A stretch of 64,000 bases of DNA, from the NCBI GenBank assembly GCA_030844895.1, contig CM061224.1, positions 3,621,591 to 3,685,590 of the forward strand, written 5' to 3'. Below, piece after piece: positions 33,010 through 44,452 of this stretch. Numbering within the stretch: position 1 is the stretch's first letter; every line of letters starts with the position of its first letter. The translations under genes were made by a program, and so were the position numbers. The notes below the pieces were generated by a model. It did not search any database. It had not been told where the DNA came from and was given only the letters and a program-made list of their open reading frames with translations. Origin of the DNA: Ambrosia x helenae (Eukaryota; Streptophyta; Magnoliopsida; Asterales; Asteraceae).

Positions 33010-34028
33010 CTAGCTGATTACCCCGGGAAGGTCCCGGGGTTGAAAAATTTAATATGATTTAATAAAAAATGATAAAAGAAGAAAACTTAAATCACGAAAA
33101 GAGTAAATAACTTAAACATAATCAATCTTAGTTAAAAAACATCTATCTAAAAAGTTAAAAAAAATAAAAAGCATAAACCATATTAAACATAATACATTAT
33201 TAAAAGAATAACCTTCAACATATAATCATCTTCACGTAATTTAAAATATGTTACAATTTAACTTTGACTTATATAGATGTAGAATTCATGATGGGGGTTG
33301 AAAAATATAACCATTCTAATAATACTAATACTAATACTAATAGTAATAATTATTACTCTTGTAATTAAATAAATAAAAAAATAACCTTGTTATAAGGTGA
33401 CACCATGTGTTGCAGTGTTGCACCGATTCTTTCTCCTAGCTTCTCTTGATGAAGTATACCTATCCATCTTTAGAAGAGTAAAATTCCAATGATAGCATGG
33501 CGATTGGGCTGAATTTCAACATCGTAGATAAGAACCTGATTTAAAAGAAAAATCATGATTAATGAATAACCTGAACACTTTGTGTTTTTTTTTTTCTGTA
33601 CGAACATAACCCCACAAAAAATAGTCGTTTTTTTCTCTGTTTTTTATATAGCACTATGGTACTCGTTGGAAAGATAATAAAACGCTCGTTAATTTGGTGT
33701 AATTTTTTTATTTAAAAAATCTCGAATATAAAAGATATTAACGTTTAAAAATTATGGGAGGAACATAAGAGAGAAAAATTTAAATTTGTTTTTAAATTAT
33801 TTTTTCCTAAAATAACTCAATTTAATTTTACGAATTGAGAATTAAGAATTGAGAGATAGAGAGATAAATTTAGGGTTTTATGTTTATCTTCTTTTTTTTT
33901 TTAATTAAAAAAGGAAATAATTTAAAAACACTAAAATCTCTCTATTATGATGCCACGTGGCAGTTTCATGAAGAGGTTAAAGGCACCATTGCACGCCACG
34001 TCAGCAAAGTTCAATTCTTTTATATATA
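33010..34028 (-). mobile_element. Non-autonomous Helitron A (first of a tandem array)
   Basis: Minus-strand 3' end: CTAG at 33010-33013, flanked by T, with a perfect 8-bp hairpin CCCCGGGA-AGG-TCCCGGGG. The 5' part ends at about 34028 (TATATATAAAAG...), directly abutting the next Helitron's CTAG. The interior shares a block with two other copies (CACTATGGTACTCGTTGGAA at 33650 and in 39717-39736 and 57305-57324). The 5' subterminal GCCACGTCAGC/TGCCACGTGGCA motifs are also shared with the 39465 copy. Non-coding. Confidence 0.75.
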
Positions 34029-34165
34029 CTAGATATTTGCCCGCGTTGACACGCAGTTCAACAACGTACGATTATTTGGAGAATTATAACGTATAAGAAA
34101 AATACAGTAGAAAAATTTTATTAAAATTTAAAAGCAACGAATACACATTTATTCAAATATCGCTG

Positions 34166-34321
34166 AAAATTTCCTTATAAACCACATTTTTTGTTTTAGT
34201 CATCACTTTCCCACCAGCATCAGGTATAAGTAACTTCACGCCTGCCCTGCTTTTAACTCTTGACAATGCGACATAAAGCTGGCCATGTGAGAATACATGG
34301 TTTCTTAAATACAATCCAACC
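34166..34321 (-). pseudogene. Helitron helicase, last exon
   Basis: The minus strand from a CAG acceptor (34321) reads VGLYLRNHVFSHGQLYVALS, then RVKSRAGVKLLIPDAGGK, and ends with YKEIFSDI and TGA. This is the C-terminus of a PIF1-type Helitron helicase, similar to the end of the 5029-6357 copy. The exons that should lie upstream are replaced by tandem repeats and foreign exons, so no complete helicase is present. Confidence 0.82.
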
Positions 34322-34768
34322 TGAATAAGGCGACTTAAATGGTATGTGTTAAAAATAGACTTATGGCATATTCAACAATAAGAAAGTAATAAAAATAAAA
34401 ATAAGAAACTAACTACCACCTAAATTTCACAATTTAATTTGACACGTCTGAGAAGATGAGCATTACCCATATCGACCCGCTAAAAAAGCTTCGAGCACAT
34501 TTTATTCTATTTGACACATTTGAAAAGGCAAACATTACCCAAATCGACCCGTTAAGAAAAGGGAAGATTGCCCCAATTCACCTATGGCCTATGTATAAGT
34601 AAAAGGAACATCAATCTAATCAAAACACCATAAACACACTGTTGGCGACTTTTACCCTATTTGACCCATTGGAAAAGTTGAACATTACCCAAATCGACCA
34701 ATTTATAAGTAAACAAACATGAACCTACACCATAAAACAACATTTTAACCGACTATTACCTTATAGAT

Positions 34769-35805
34769 GCTATTTATACGCTAAAAATAGTAATGTGACA
34801 AATCAAATAATTCAGCATTTATTTTGTGTTTAAATGTCTTTAATTTTAAAAACTGGATTTTTTTTTTTAAATTTTGATTTTGAATGTTTAAAAATAAATT
34901 TATAAATGTATTTATATATGATTAATAATTTTATGTTTAAAGGTTATTAATTAAATGGTAATCATAATTATTAACATTAGATGTTTCCAATATTGTGTAA
35001 CTCACGATAAATGCTAATTATACGCTAAAAATAGTAATGTGACAAATCAAAGAATTAAGCATTTATTTAGTGTTTAAATGTCTTTAAATTTAAAAACCGT
35101 ATTCATTTTTAAATTTTGATTTTGAATGTGTAAAAATAAATTTATAAATGTATTTATATATGATTAATAACTTTGTGTTTAAAAGTTATTAATGAAATGG
35201 TAATCATAATTATTAACATTAGATGTTTCCAATATTGTGTAACTCATGATAAATGTCAATTATACGCTAAAAATAGTAACGTGACAAATCAAAGAATTAA
35301 GCATTTATTTTGTGTTTAAATGACTTTAATTTTAAAAACCGTAATTTTTTTAAAAGTTTGATTTTGAATGTTTAAAAATAAAGTAATTCAATTGAAAATA
35401 GACGTATTAAGTGTGATGAAAAAAATTCAAATTTAACTTTGTTTATAAATGTATTTAGATTTATATATGAGTAATAATTTTGTGTTTAAATGTTATTAAT
35501 GAAATGGTAATCATAATTATTAACATTAGATGTTTCCAATATTGTGTAAATCATGATAAATGCTAATTATACGCTAAAAATAGTAATGTGACAAATCAAA
35601 GAATTAAGCATTTATTTTGTGTTTAAATGTCTTTAATTTTAAAAACCGATTTTTTTTTTTAAATTTTGATTTTGAATGTTTAAAAGTAAATTTATAAATG
35701 TATTTATATTTGATTAATAATTTTGTGTTTAAAGGTTATTAATGATATGGTAATTATAATTATTAACATTAGATGTTTCCAATATTGTATAAATCATGAT
35801 AAATA
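34769..35805. repeat. Four-copy 240-300 bp tandem repeat
   Basis: TACGCTAAAAATAGTAATGT marks unit starts at 34777, 35021, 35263 and 35570 (spacing 244, 242 and 307). Each unit holds GTGACAAATCAAA, AGCATTTATTT and ends with ATTAGATGTTTCCAATATTG. The third unit carries an insertion of about 65 bp. AT-rich, non-coding. Confidence 0.9.
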
Positions 35806-35819
35806 TCAAAATGCAAGAA

Positions 35820-38232
35820 TTGTTAACACTAAAGAGCAAAATCATGTACCTTCTGTTGATATTTTGGATCTCCAATCCTTTGTGCCCGTGCAACAATAAA
35901 CTCCAATTGGTCTATGCAAGAATCTGCCAGAGTACTATTACCCTGAGCAAACAGCCTCTACCGTTGCTCACTGGTGCAACACAATCGTTATACACCTGCA
36001 ACAGCCATAAAAAAGTATTTAAAAAACAAATCAGAATTTTAAAAATGTATTAAAATTAGTGCAATAACTTTACAAACCAATTCCACCATCAATTCCATTC
36101 AACAACTTTCCAAACCAAGATTCATAATTATAGCAATTATAGTTAATACATTTGACTATGCAGTTAATACATTTGACTATGACTATATGGAAAGTGTACA
36201 ACTAATTGTGCTATTAACTTTCCTATAATACAATCAATCAATGTCTTACCAAAAAACTCGACCCTTCCTTTTAACATCCAAGACTTTTCAAACCACCATT
36301 TATAACAATTAATTCTTATATTTATTTTAAGAAAATTAAAAACATTTAATGACTATTCTATTTTTAAAATTCAAAAAAGAGTCATGTTTTTATAAAAGAA
36401 TTTATTTTTTAAAAATCGAAAATCATTCATTAATGTTTCGGTCAACGTGTTTAATAACTTTCCTAAACAATATAATCCACATTTTTTGTTTTTTTAAAAT
36501 AAAAAACATTTAATAACTATTCTATTTTTAAAATTCAAAAAAGAGTTATTAATGTTTTTATAAAAAAATTTATTTTTTAAAAATCGAAATCATTCATTAA
36601 TGTTTGGGTCAACGTGTTTAATAACTTTCCTAAACACTGTAATCCATATTTTTAATTTTCTTAAAATAAAAAACATTTAATGACTATTCTATTTTTAAAA
36701 TTCAAAAAAGAGTCATGAATGTTTTTATAAAATTTTTTATTTTTTAATAATCGAAAATTATTCATTAATGTTTCGGTCAAAGTGTTTAATAACTTTCCTA
36801 AACACTATGATGAGGATTTTTATTTTTTTTAAAATAAAAAACATTTAATGACTATTCTAGTTTTAAAATTCAAAAAAGAGTCATGTTTTTATAAAAGAAT
36901 TTATTTTTTAAAAATTGAAAATCATTCATTAATGTTTCGGTCAACGTGTTTAATAACTTTCCTAAACAATATAATCCACATTTTTTGTTTTTTTAAAATA
37001 AAAAACATTTAATAACTATTCTATTTTTAAAATTCAAAAAAGAGTTATTAATGTTTTTATAAAAAAATTTATTTTTTAAAAATCGAAATCATTCATTAAT
37101 GTTTGGGTCAACGTGTTTAATAACTTTCCTAAACACTGTAATCCATATTTTTAATTTTCTTAAAATAAAAAACATTTAATGACTATTCTATTTTTAAAAT
37201 TCAAAAAAGAGTCATGAATGTTTTTATAAAATTTTTTATTTTTTAATAATCGAAAATTATTCATTAATGTTTCGGTCAAAGTGTTTAATAACTTTCCTAA
37301 ACACTATAATCAAGATTTTTATTTTTTTTTCAAATAAAAAACATTTAATGACTATTCTATTTTTAAAATTCAAAAAAGAGTCATGTTTTTATAAAAGAAT
37401 TTATTTTTTAAAAATCGAAAATCATTCATTAATGTTTCGGTCAACGTGTTTAATAACTTTCCTAAACACTATAATCCAAATTTTTACTTTTTTTAAAATA
37501 AAAAACATTTAATGAGTATTCTATTTTTAAAAGTCAAAAAAGAGTCATTAATGTTTTTATAAAAATAAATATTTTTTAATATCAAAAATCATTCATTAAT
37601 GTTTCGGTCAAAGTGTTTAATAACTTTCCTAAACACTATAATCCAGATTTTTAATTTTTTTAAAATAAAAAACATTTAATGACTATTCTATTTTTAAAAT
37701 TCAAAAAATAGTCATTAATGTTTTTATAAAAAAATTACTTTTTTAAGAGCACTCGAGAATTCATCCTAACTCAAGAACACATTTGTATAAGTAGAATATA
37801 CCTATTGAAATTAACTCTTCGGTTTTTGTATATGAAGAAGATCGTTCAAGTGTAACCACTCAAACAAAATGGAGCCAAGTATTAAGGTTTGCGAATGAAA
37901 GGGGATGCCTAAATACTTGTCGAAGATTGACTAATATTATGAAATTTTGTAAGTTATTAATGTGATATAAAAATAATTTTGATTAAAAGGAGACAATTTT
38001 TGTATTGTTACCTCGTATGATATGTTATCAATATCGAGCCACCTATCCATGCCATAGAACATTAACCTGAAAATCAAATGAAATTACGAAATCATACACA
38101 CTCGAACTCAATGAGCATACTGTAAATTATACATACACATTCGAATTTACAAAAATAAAAATAAATTGGGAGATGAACGAACCAGTAGAATGACTCAAAC
38201 TTATACATCCTTTTGTAGTTTATTTGATTGTG
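35820..38232 (-). pseudogene. Captured exons of an unrecognised gene in Helitron B
   Basis: Two minus-strand exons join in phase. The first, with acceptor near 38229, reads HNQINYKRMYKFESFYW. The second, with acceptor near 38072 and a GTAACA donor near 38012, reads LMFYGMDRWLDIDNISYE. A third piece at 35825-35998 starts after a CAG acceptor (VYNDCVAPVSNGRG) and continues, after a frame change, as TLADSCIDQLEFIVARAQRI, then GDPKYQQK. They look like real coding sequence, but I do not recognise the family. They lie between the Helitron's 5' end and the helicase tail and are interrupted by the 166-bp repeat block. Confidence 0.45.
36290..37740. repeat. 166-bp tandem repeat with ~499-bp higher-order period
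   Basis: Eight copies of a unit marked by TAATAACTTTCCTAAACA occur at 36452, 36620, 36787, 36951, 37119, 37285, 37451 and 37619 (spacing 164-168). Private variants recur three units apart: GTTTGGGTCAACG at 36602 and 37100, and AAATTTTTTATTTTTTAATA at about 36730 and 37228. So a three-monomer block of about 499 bp was duplicated as a unit. Each monomer also contains AACATTTAATGACTATTCTA. Non-coding. Confidence 0.9.
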
Positions 38233-38429
38233 CCTGCACCATAACATATAATATTATAAAATACAAAGCTTAATTAATTAGAATAAACTCATAAAGGCAT
38301 GGCTCTTAACCACCGCACCATGGTCACCACTGCTATTACCGTCACCTGTCACAGCCAAACGAAGTGAAAGATTGGTTTGAATTTGAGAAGATGATGAACT
38401 CCAAACAGAAAGAATACACAATACCTTAG

Positions 38430-38465
38430 TATTCTCAACCCGGGACGCTCCCGGGGTATAAGCTA
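38430..38465 (+). mobile_element. Plus-strand Helitron 3' terminus nested in Helitron B
   Basis: CCCGGGA-CGC-TCCCGGG is followed by GTATAAG and CTAG (38462-38465), then T. It is almost the exact reverse complement of the 3' end of the 56973 Helitron, so it is the same family in the opposite orientation. The matching 5' end was not found. Confidence 0.6.
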
Positions 38466-39230
38466 GTAGTCTAATATGTGAATTATATGAATTAATATAG
38501 AAAATTAATTTTGTATATTGTACCACTTTGATGGAGGGGATTTAGTTTAATATACAAAAGTTGCGGTACAAGCAATTAATTAGTTTTCTCTAGGTACGGT
38601 GGTGCCTTCCATGCAATTGTGTACCAAACATTGCAGCCTCTTCTGTAACTAATCGAACCATCCCACCATAACCCTTAACCTCTTACCAGCTATCATCATC
38701 GAACCACCAGCACCGCCGCTCACCACCACCACAGTGACCCTCACCATCCAGAACCTCCTGAGCACCACCGTACCGCAACTTCCATTATCATCACCACCGA
38801 CACCTGCGTCGTCCGTCACGACGGCTGGTCGGAGACCATGGCCGCCGATCATCCTCTGATCTCCTTCCTCTTTCTGATTCTCTCTCTCTCTCTAACAGAT
38901 TTGTGTACATGTATAATAGAAGGTTTAGAGTGGGTGTGGGTGGTCAGGTGACTCAGGTCGTTGGGAGCAGGTTGGTGGGTTTCGCCGGAGCCGTCGAGTA
39001 CGGTGGTGGCCAGAGGTCATCCATTCAGTCCCTGTTCTTCATCTCTGCTTTTCCCTTTAAAGGTCCGATTATGTGTGTGTGTTTTATCAGGAAAGAAGGA
39101 GGTAGCCGGAGCTCCTCCGCCGGCAACGGTGGCAGAAGCCCACCGAGTTCCTCTCACCATATCTTTCTCTCTCTAGTTTTATGTGTATGTGTGTGTTGTT
39201 GAAAGGAAAATAATGGGCAGGGAAATTAAT
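38466..39230. other. GC/CT-rich segment, no recognised product
   Basis: This stretch contrasts with the AT-rich surroundings: CACCACCG-type text (38690-38800), CTCTCTCTCTCT near 38879-38895 and GCCGGAGC-type text (38985-39150). It has ORFs on both strands, none recognised. It could be a captured 5' exon or promoter of a host gene. Confidence 0.3.
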
Positions 39231-39464
39231 TTTGAGTTTAAATTGTTTTAGGGAAGTTAATTAATTCAATGAGAAGCTTTGACCAAATCATAATGAATTA
39301 CCTAATTTAATATAATTAATGAATTTTGATTTTTAGAAAAAACGAAAATTTTATAAATTCCCACAATGAGACACTTGGCACAATATGATTGGCTACACAA
39401 TTGAGGATGAATGTGGGAGTGCCAAGTGTCCTCATGGACTTTCGTTTATTAGATGTATAGATTA

Positions 39465-40025
39465 CTAGCTGATTACCCCGGGAGGGTTCCGGGGTTGAAA
39501 AGTCTAATTTTACGTGATAACCTATTGCAAATGGCTCAAGTTAACTAATTACAAAATCTCTCAATCATTGCATGTTCATAGTATTCTAATCCGTAATAAC
39601 TCATATTCCCCACAAAATTTAATTCTACGTGATAACATGAACACTTTGTGTGTTTTTTTCCTGTATGAACGAAACCCCACAAAAAATAGTCGATTTTTTC
39701 TCCGTTTTTTATATAGCACTATGGTACTCGTTGGAAAGATAATAAAATGCTCGTTAATTTGATGTAATTTTTTTCTTTAAAAAATCCCGTATATAAAAGA
39801 TATAAACGTTTAAAAATTATGGGAGGAAATATGAGAGAGAAAAATTTTAAATTTATTTTTAAATTTTTTTTTTCCTAAAATAACTCAATTTAATTAAAAA
39901 ATAAAACAATTCAAAAACACCAAAAACTCTCCATTATGATGCCACGTGGCACTATCAAGAGAAGGTTGAGGCCTCCATTGCATGCCACGTCAGCATATAC
40001 ATTTTCTTTTATATATATAGATAGA
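39465..40025 (-). mobile_element. Non-autonomous Helitron C (third of the array)
   Basis: Minus strand: 5' TCTATCTATATATATAAAAG at 40025 (or TCTATATATAT at 40021), 3' CTAG at 39465-39468 followed by T, and hairpin CCCCGG...CCGGGG. It is 561 bp and close in sequence to Helitron A (shared CACTATGGTACTCGTTGGAA block and 5' GCCACGTGGCA/TGCCACGTCAGC motifs). It lies three bases beyond the 5' end of Helitron B. Confidence 0.78.
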
Positions 40026-40334
40026 TTAATAGATTAATAGATGTTATTTATAACAAAAAAAAGACACAGAGACAACCACAACTCCCCCCCCCCTCCCCCA
40101 TCAATAAAAATAAAAAAGATATGTGTAATAACTATTTTACTCGTATAGTTAACTGACTTTTTTAACAAGGGTTAAACATTAGATAAAACTGATATATTTT
40201 AGATATGTAATAGACGAAAGAAGCACGAAAATAAAATAAAAAAATAGACTAAAGTGGCATTTGGTGAGAAAATGACAATGTACTCTAATCAATATTTTGA
40301 GATGGTTAGCCGTTAATGTACTAGAAGCTAAAAT

Positions 40335-40885
40335 GACTAGGGGTTTATAAAAAGCTCGTAATTCGTGGTTTGTTTGAAACTCGTTTGAAAAAAGCTTGAA
40401 AAAAAAAACGAGCCAGCTCGGCTCGGCTCAATTGTAAACGAGCTCGAGCTAGGCCTGTCTTGACTCGTGAGCTCGCGAGCTGTCTTGAATTATTTTATTT
40501 ATATGTATTAATTTTATTTTTAAATGTTTAAATTAAAAAATATGTGAGAGGAGGTTGAAGTATTAACATTTTAATTTTAATTAAACAATAAAATATGAAA
40601 ATTAATAGAAAAACACAAATTATACATATACTGTAATGGTTGTAGTATGCCTTTCATTCTTTAAAATATTATAAAACTAAAAAAATATACATGTATATTT
40701 TAATTTTTTTTTATTTTATAAATTTTTGTAAAAAAATAACGAGCTGGCTCGAACATTTACAATTTGAGCTCGAGCTCGGCTTTTCAGCTCGACGAGAAAA
40801 ACGAGCCGAGCCGAGCTGGCTCATTTAAGTTCAAGCTCGAGCTTAGCCTGGCTCGGCTCGACTCGCCTCGTGTACAACCATAAAA
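40335..40885. mobile_element. GAGCTCGAGC-rich non-autonomous element
   Basis: Arms rich in GAGCTCGAGCTCGGCTCG motifs in inverted orientation (40370-40490 and 40738-40870) surround an AT-rich core. Structurally this resembles the 1844-2607 element. The terminal bases and target duplication were not resolved. Non-coding. Confidence 0.5.
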
Positions 40886-40969
40886 ATGATCATATTTAAG
40901 ATAAAAAAATATATATATATATTTATTAGTAAGTTCTTACAAGACCATGCTTAAACTAAAACATTCTTA

Positions 40970-43900
40970 TCAAATATCACTCTCACAAGATATTAAAGAA
41001 GCATATGGACCTCCTAGAGTTAACTCTACATCAACGACAGTTGGAGAAGACAAAGATGCTACAAACGGCTCTAAAGCATTTTCCATATCGTCATTTGCCT
41101 CATACATTAGTTCTTTCTTCCTTGAAACCGTAGTTCTCGACGTCTCGAAATTCATCTTTGTAGGAGGCTCCTTTAGTGTCAAATGATTAGTCACCACATC
41201 GACCTTTGTCCTACAAGAGTTTAGTTGTTGTGTTACTTACCGTTGATGATAATACTCCTTTGTTTTGTAGCGTAAATTGCTCTAACATGAAAATGCAATA
41301 TATATAACTTGGTTGATATTTATAGTTACCGGTTTATTTCTGATCCAAAAATGCCATTGTGCAATATACAATGCTTATGATGAGGTTCATGCTGGATGTT
41401 GGCCAATCTTCCATGATAATTCTTGTGTTGGGCAAAACATAGATTATTGTCCTTGCCATTTTCACCTTGTTTCGCCGCTGGAGCTTCTACATGTTCGAGT
41501 TTCATGTTTTGATCAAACATAAAGATAAATTTCTCTTTGCCTAAGGGTTGTGCTAAACATACTCCGCCTCCCTTCATTTTCACTAATATTCACTATTTTA
41601 CATACTAATGGCTTGTTTGGTAGCCTCTTAACGAGGCTCTGAATCATTCAGCTCTGAATGGTTCAGTATTCAGACTGTTTGTTTTAACGTAAAAAAAAGT
41701 TTTGAATGGAATGATTAAGAGCTGAATCATTCAGACTTGGTGCATAGCTGAACCATTCAGCACTTAATCATTCAGAGGCTCTTAACCATTCATACATCTT
41801 AATGATTCAGCACTTAATCAACCAAACAGCCCCTAACAGACAAAAAAAACATTGATTTAACGTTTTCATAAGAGAGTACGATTAACATTTACAAGCATGA
41901 AATTAATTTAGATCAAAACATGCCAATTAATTTGTGTGCTCCTATTATTAGTTATTAATTATACAAGGATGTGTATTATTTGATGCAAGTATGCAACCAC
42001 ACTATCTCTTAAGATACAAGGTCAATTTGTTCTCATCCAACGCTCCATATACTTTACTCTACAAGTGAGATCTATATGGGATACGTTATGTTTCTTTTTG
42101 TATTATTAGGGCCAACCTAGACGAGGCGGGGCTAGGATTTCAGGATAAGGGGGACTTAGATTATTGAAGTGAGTCTTAAGGGGGGCTTGATACAATTTTA
42201 TTGGATTTTTAACCTTAAAAACTTAATTAAATTTGAATTTTAACCTTAAAACTTGATAAAATTTGGGCCATTGAGGGGGACGACCACCCAAGGCCTGCTC
42301 TTCCTAGGGTACCATTTTTTTAAAAAAAGTTCAACTAATTTTTAAAATTCTTTTCATATATTTTAGGGGTCAATTTTTCTACTCAGCACTGGCCCCAAAA
42401 GAAATTTTTAGACGGCCTATGTGTTATTTATACACTATTAATTATGTGACTTCATATACCACCAAATCAAATAACACAAGAGGAATGATGAGCTTTAAGT
42501 GGTGATTTTTGAGTCATGAACTAGCTACTGGTGTACTAGTCACAGACTCACCTCCGGTGCATAAATACGTAGACGGACCTTGGAGAATCGCATCGTTCTT
42601 CATGCTCCTGAACATCTGTACATAAATCCACAACATCATCATCATGCATATATATAAGAAGTATATCACGTGATTAAAGTCATTAAACTCATTAGCAATA
42701 TTGACTGTTGTTCTAGTCATCATAAGTGAATACATCACTTTGGTGAGAATAAGAAAGACAACATCATATTCTGCATAAGAATGCTGTTGATTTGTTACAA
42801 GTTTTGAAAGTATTAATGCAAAAAAAAAAAAAAAAAAAAAAAGTACTAAAGTAGAATTTTTAACATATGAGTTGGTAAAATATAGTCTTGATTTTTTTTT
42901 TCTTTTACAAAATGTCATTTGAGTTTTCTTGTTTTTAGTTGAGAAATTGTTTCACCAACAAGAAAGTTTCACATGGCACGCCCTGCTACACCGACGCTAC
43001 AGATTTTGACTTGGCACAGCAGATTAGATGGAAATCAACGGCGGTCTGCGCCAAGATTGAAATATGTTATGCCAAGGTAGAAATCTATCTATTGCACCAA
43101 TGGACATTTATCAAACACTGGTTGATTAGAAAAGTTTTAAAAGTAAAAGCTATTTTGTGAAACTCATAAGTTCAAGATGGTCATTTTGGTGATTCTTATA
43201 CTTCTTGGGCTTCCTTTTTTTTCAAGATCGACTTGCTCATTTTGTACTTTTTTTATATATATTTTTGTGTGCTTCTATATAATAACTATTCCATCGAAAA
43301 ACCTAATGAACAACTCATGATAATTCTTTTCTTTTTCTTTTTGCTTTATAAAGTAACTAACCTGAAGATGGCTCTTGATATGAGATAGACTTAGTCCCTT
43401 CACATTCATCATTGGCAGAATCATCTTTGGAGTTGCTTCTATTTCCATATAGCAAAAAACATTAATACAAGCAATGTATTAGCATGTACATACATATATA
43501 GACATGTCAATTTCAAACCAGTGGCGGATCTAGGCCACAAAATCAGTAGTAACGTTTTTCATTTTTTTCATTTTAGTAGCAACGTTTTCCAAGTTTGAAG
43601 TGAAAAAAAAAACGCTTACGGTCGATCGATCTTTCTTCTATGGTTTCCCCTCTCATAGATTTGTTTTTATGTAAAAAAAATGTGCATATATGAATATACG
43701 TACGCACATAGTGTATGTGCACATATGCATTCAGGAAAAATACTATAAATACCATATTTTTTAAAAATCTAATCTTTAATATATTGAAATCTATATGCAT
43801 TCTAGTCGATCTATATGATAAAAATAGTATATTGGTTAAAGCTATTCACGCAGTTATCAACATATTATTAACTCTGAAATGTCAACCGTCCCAATGTATA

Positions 43901-44452
43901 ATATGCAATGTGTTTAAATAAGAACCACTATATACATTTATATGAAAATCTAATTTAGAGGGTGTTTGGGATTGCGTTTTAAATTTGATTTTTAGATTAT
44001 TGTGTTTTGAGAAAACACAGATAATCAGTTTTTAGTGTTTGGGATTGCGTTTTGAAAACGCAGATAATCAGTGTTTTAGGCTACCAAAACACAATAATCT
44101 ATAAGCAGCTTCACCTCTACTTTTACAAAACGCATAATCTATTTTAAATAATAAATCTCAAACACCCCCTTAGATTTGTAACAATTATTCACATTGTTAA
44201 AGGAAGAGGGAGGGATAGAGAGTATGTACTATCTTCACCACCAAGTCTTTGAACTGCATTGACAAAGCATTGATGAAGTTCATTTGTCCATCGTAGACGG
44301 GGTACTCTAGACCGATTGTAAGACCGCACGATAGGCTTGCTTGATTTATTCATTTCCGGCAAGTACTCAACCGTCCTCCGGTGAAAAATCCTAGATGAAC
44401 TTTGAATCATAGATGACGCCTTTCGAGTGTTTGCACCCTTTAGCCTCTTCAT
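40970..44452 (-). CDS. GARP (G2-like) MYB-type transcription factor
   Basis: A nuclear DNA-binding factor. Exons by phase-consistent splice sites: 44230-44452, 43362-43438, 42579-42615, 41330-41582 and 40970-41210 (276 residues; TGA at 40970). The GARP domain is complete across exons 1-3: SRVPRLRWTNELHQCFVNAV, then QRLGGEDKATPKMIL, then MMNVKGLSLSHIKSHLQMFR. It is closest in style to the Arabidopsis At1g14600/At2g38300/At2g40260 group, of similar length. The C-terminus has VDVELTLGG, an LxLxL-like (EAR-type) repression motif. If intron 3 is retained, the frame stops at 42514 and gives a 133-residue protein with the DNA-binding domain but no C-terminus. Exons 4-5 rest on my splice model and are less certain. 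Introns 1 and 3 carry MITEs. Confidence 0.8.
41609..41833. mobile_element. Harbinger-type MITE in GARP intron 3
   Basis: A 225 bp element with ends TGGCTTGTTTGGTAGCC and the complement of GGGGCTGTTTGGTTGA, and a TAA duplication (41606-41608 and 41834-41836). The interior consists of inverted CTGAATCATTCAG/CACTTAATCATTCAG units. Related to the degraded copy at 54466-54648. Confidence 0.85.
43523..43620. mobile_element. Fragment of the CAGTGGCGGATC hAT MITE
   Basis: It begins CAGTGGCGGATCTAG and continues with AGTAACGTTTTTCATTTT text shared with 4508-4684. Only one end is present. It lies in GARP intron 1. Confidence 0.6.
43958..44169. mobile_element. Harbinger-type MITE in GARP intron 1
   Basis: A 212 bp element with ends GAGGGTGTTTGGGATTGCG and the complement of GGGGGTGTTTGAGATTT, and a TTA duplication (43955-43957 and 44170-44172). 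The interior has repeated GATAATCAG/AAACGCA units. A second family member is at 53668-53871. Confidence 0.88.

Larger units (their letters stand above)
34029..39461 (-). mobile_element. Helitron B with helicase tail and captured exons
   Basis: Minus-strand 5' end TCTATACATCTAATAAACG at 39461 (preceded by A) and 3' end CTAG at 34029-34032 (followed by T). The hairpin near GCCCGCG/ACGC is imperfect. It carries the last exon of a PIF1-like helicase, two tandem-repeat blocks, captured exons and a CT/GC-rich segment (38640-39230) whose product I cannot recognise. The boundaries are inferred from the terminal motifs. A nested plus-strand Helitron end is at 38465. Confidence 0.6.

Noticed and set aside
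36290..37740. Possible coding ORF (81 codons at 37267) in the 166-bp array
   Set aside because: The ORF is a by-product of AT-rich tandem repeats; the same text repeats and shows no family.
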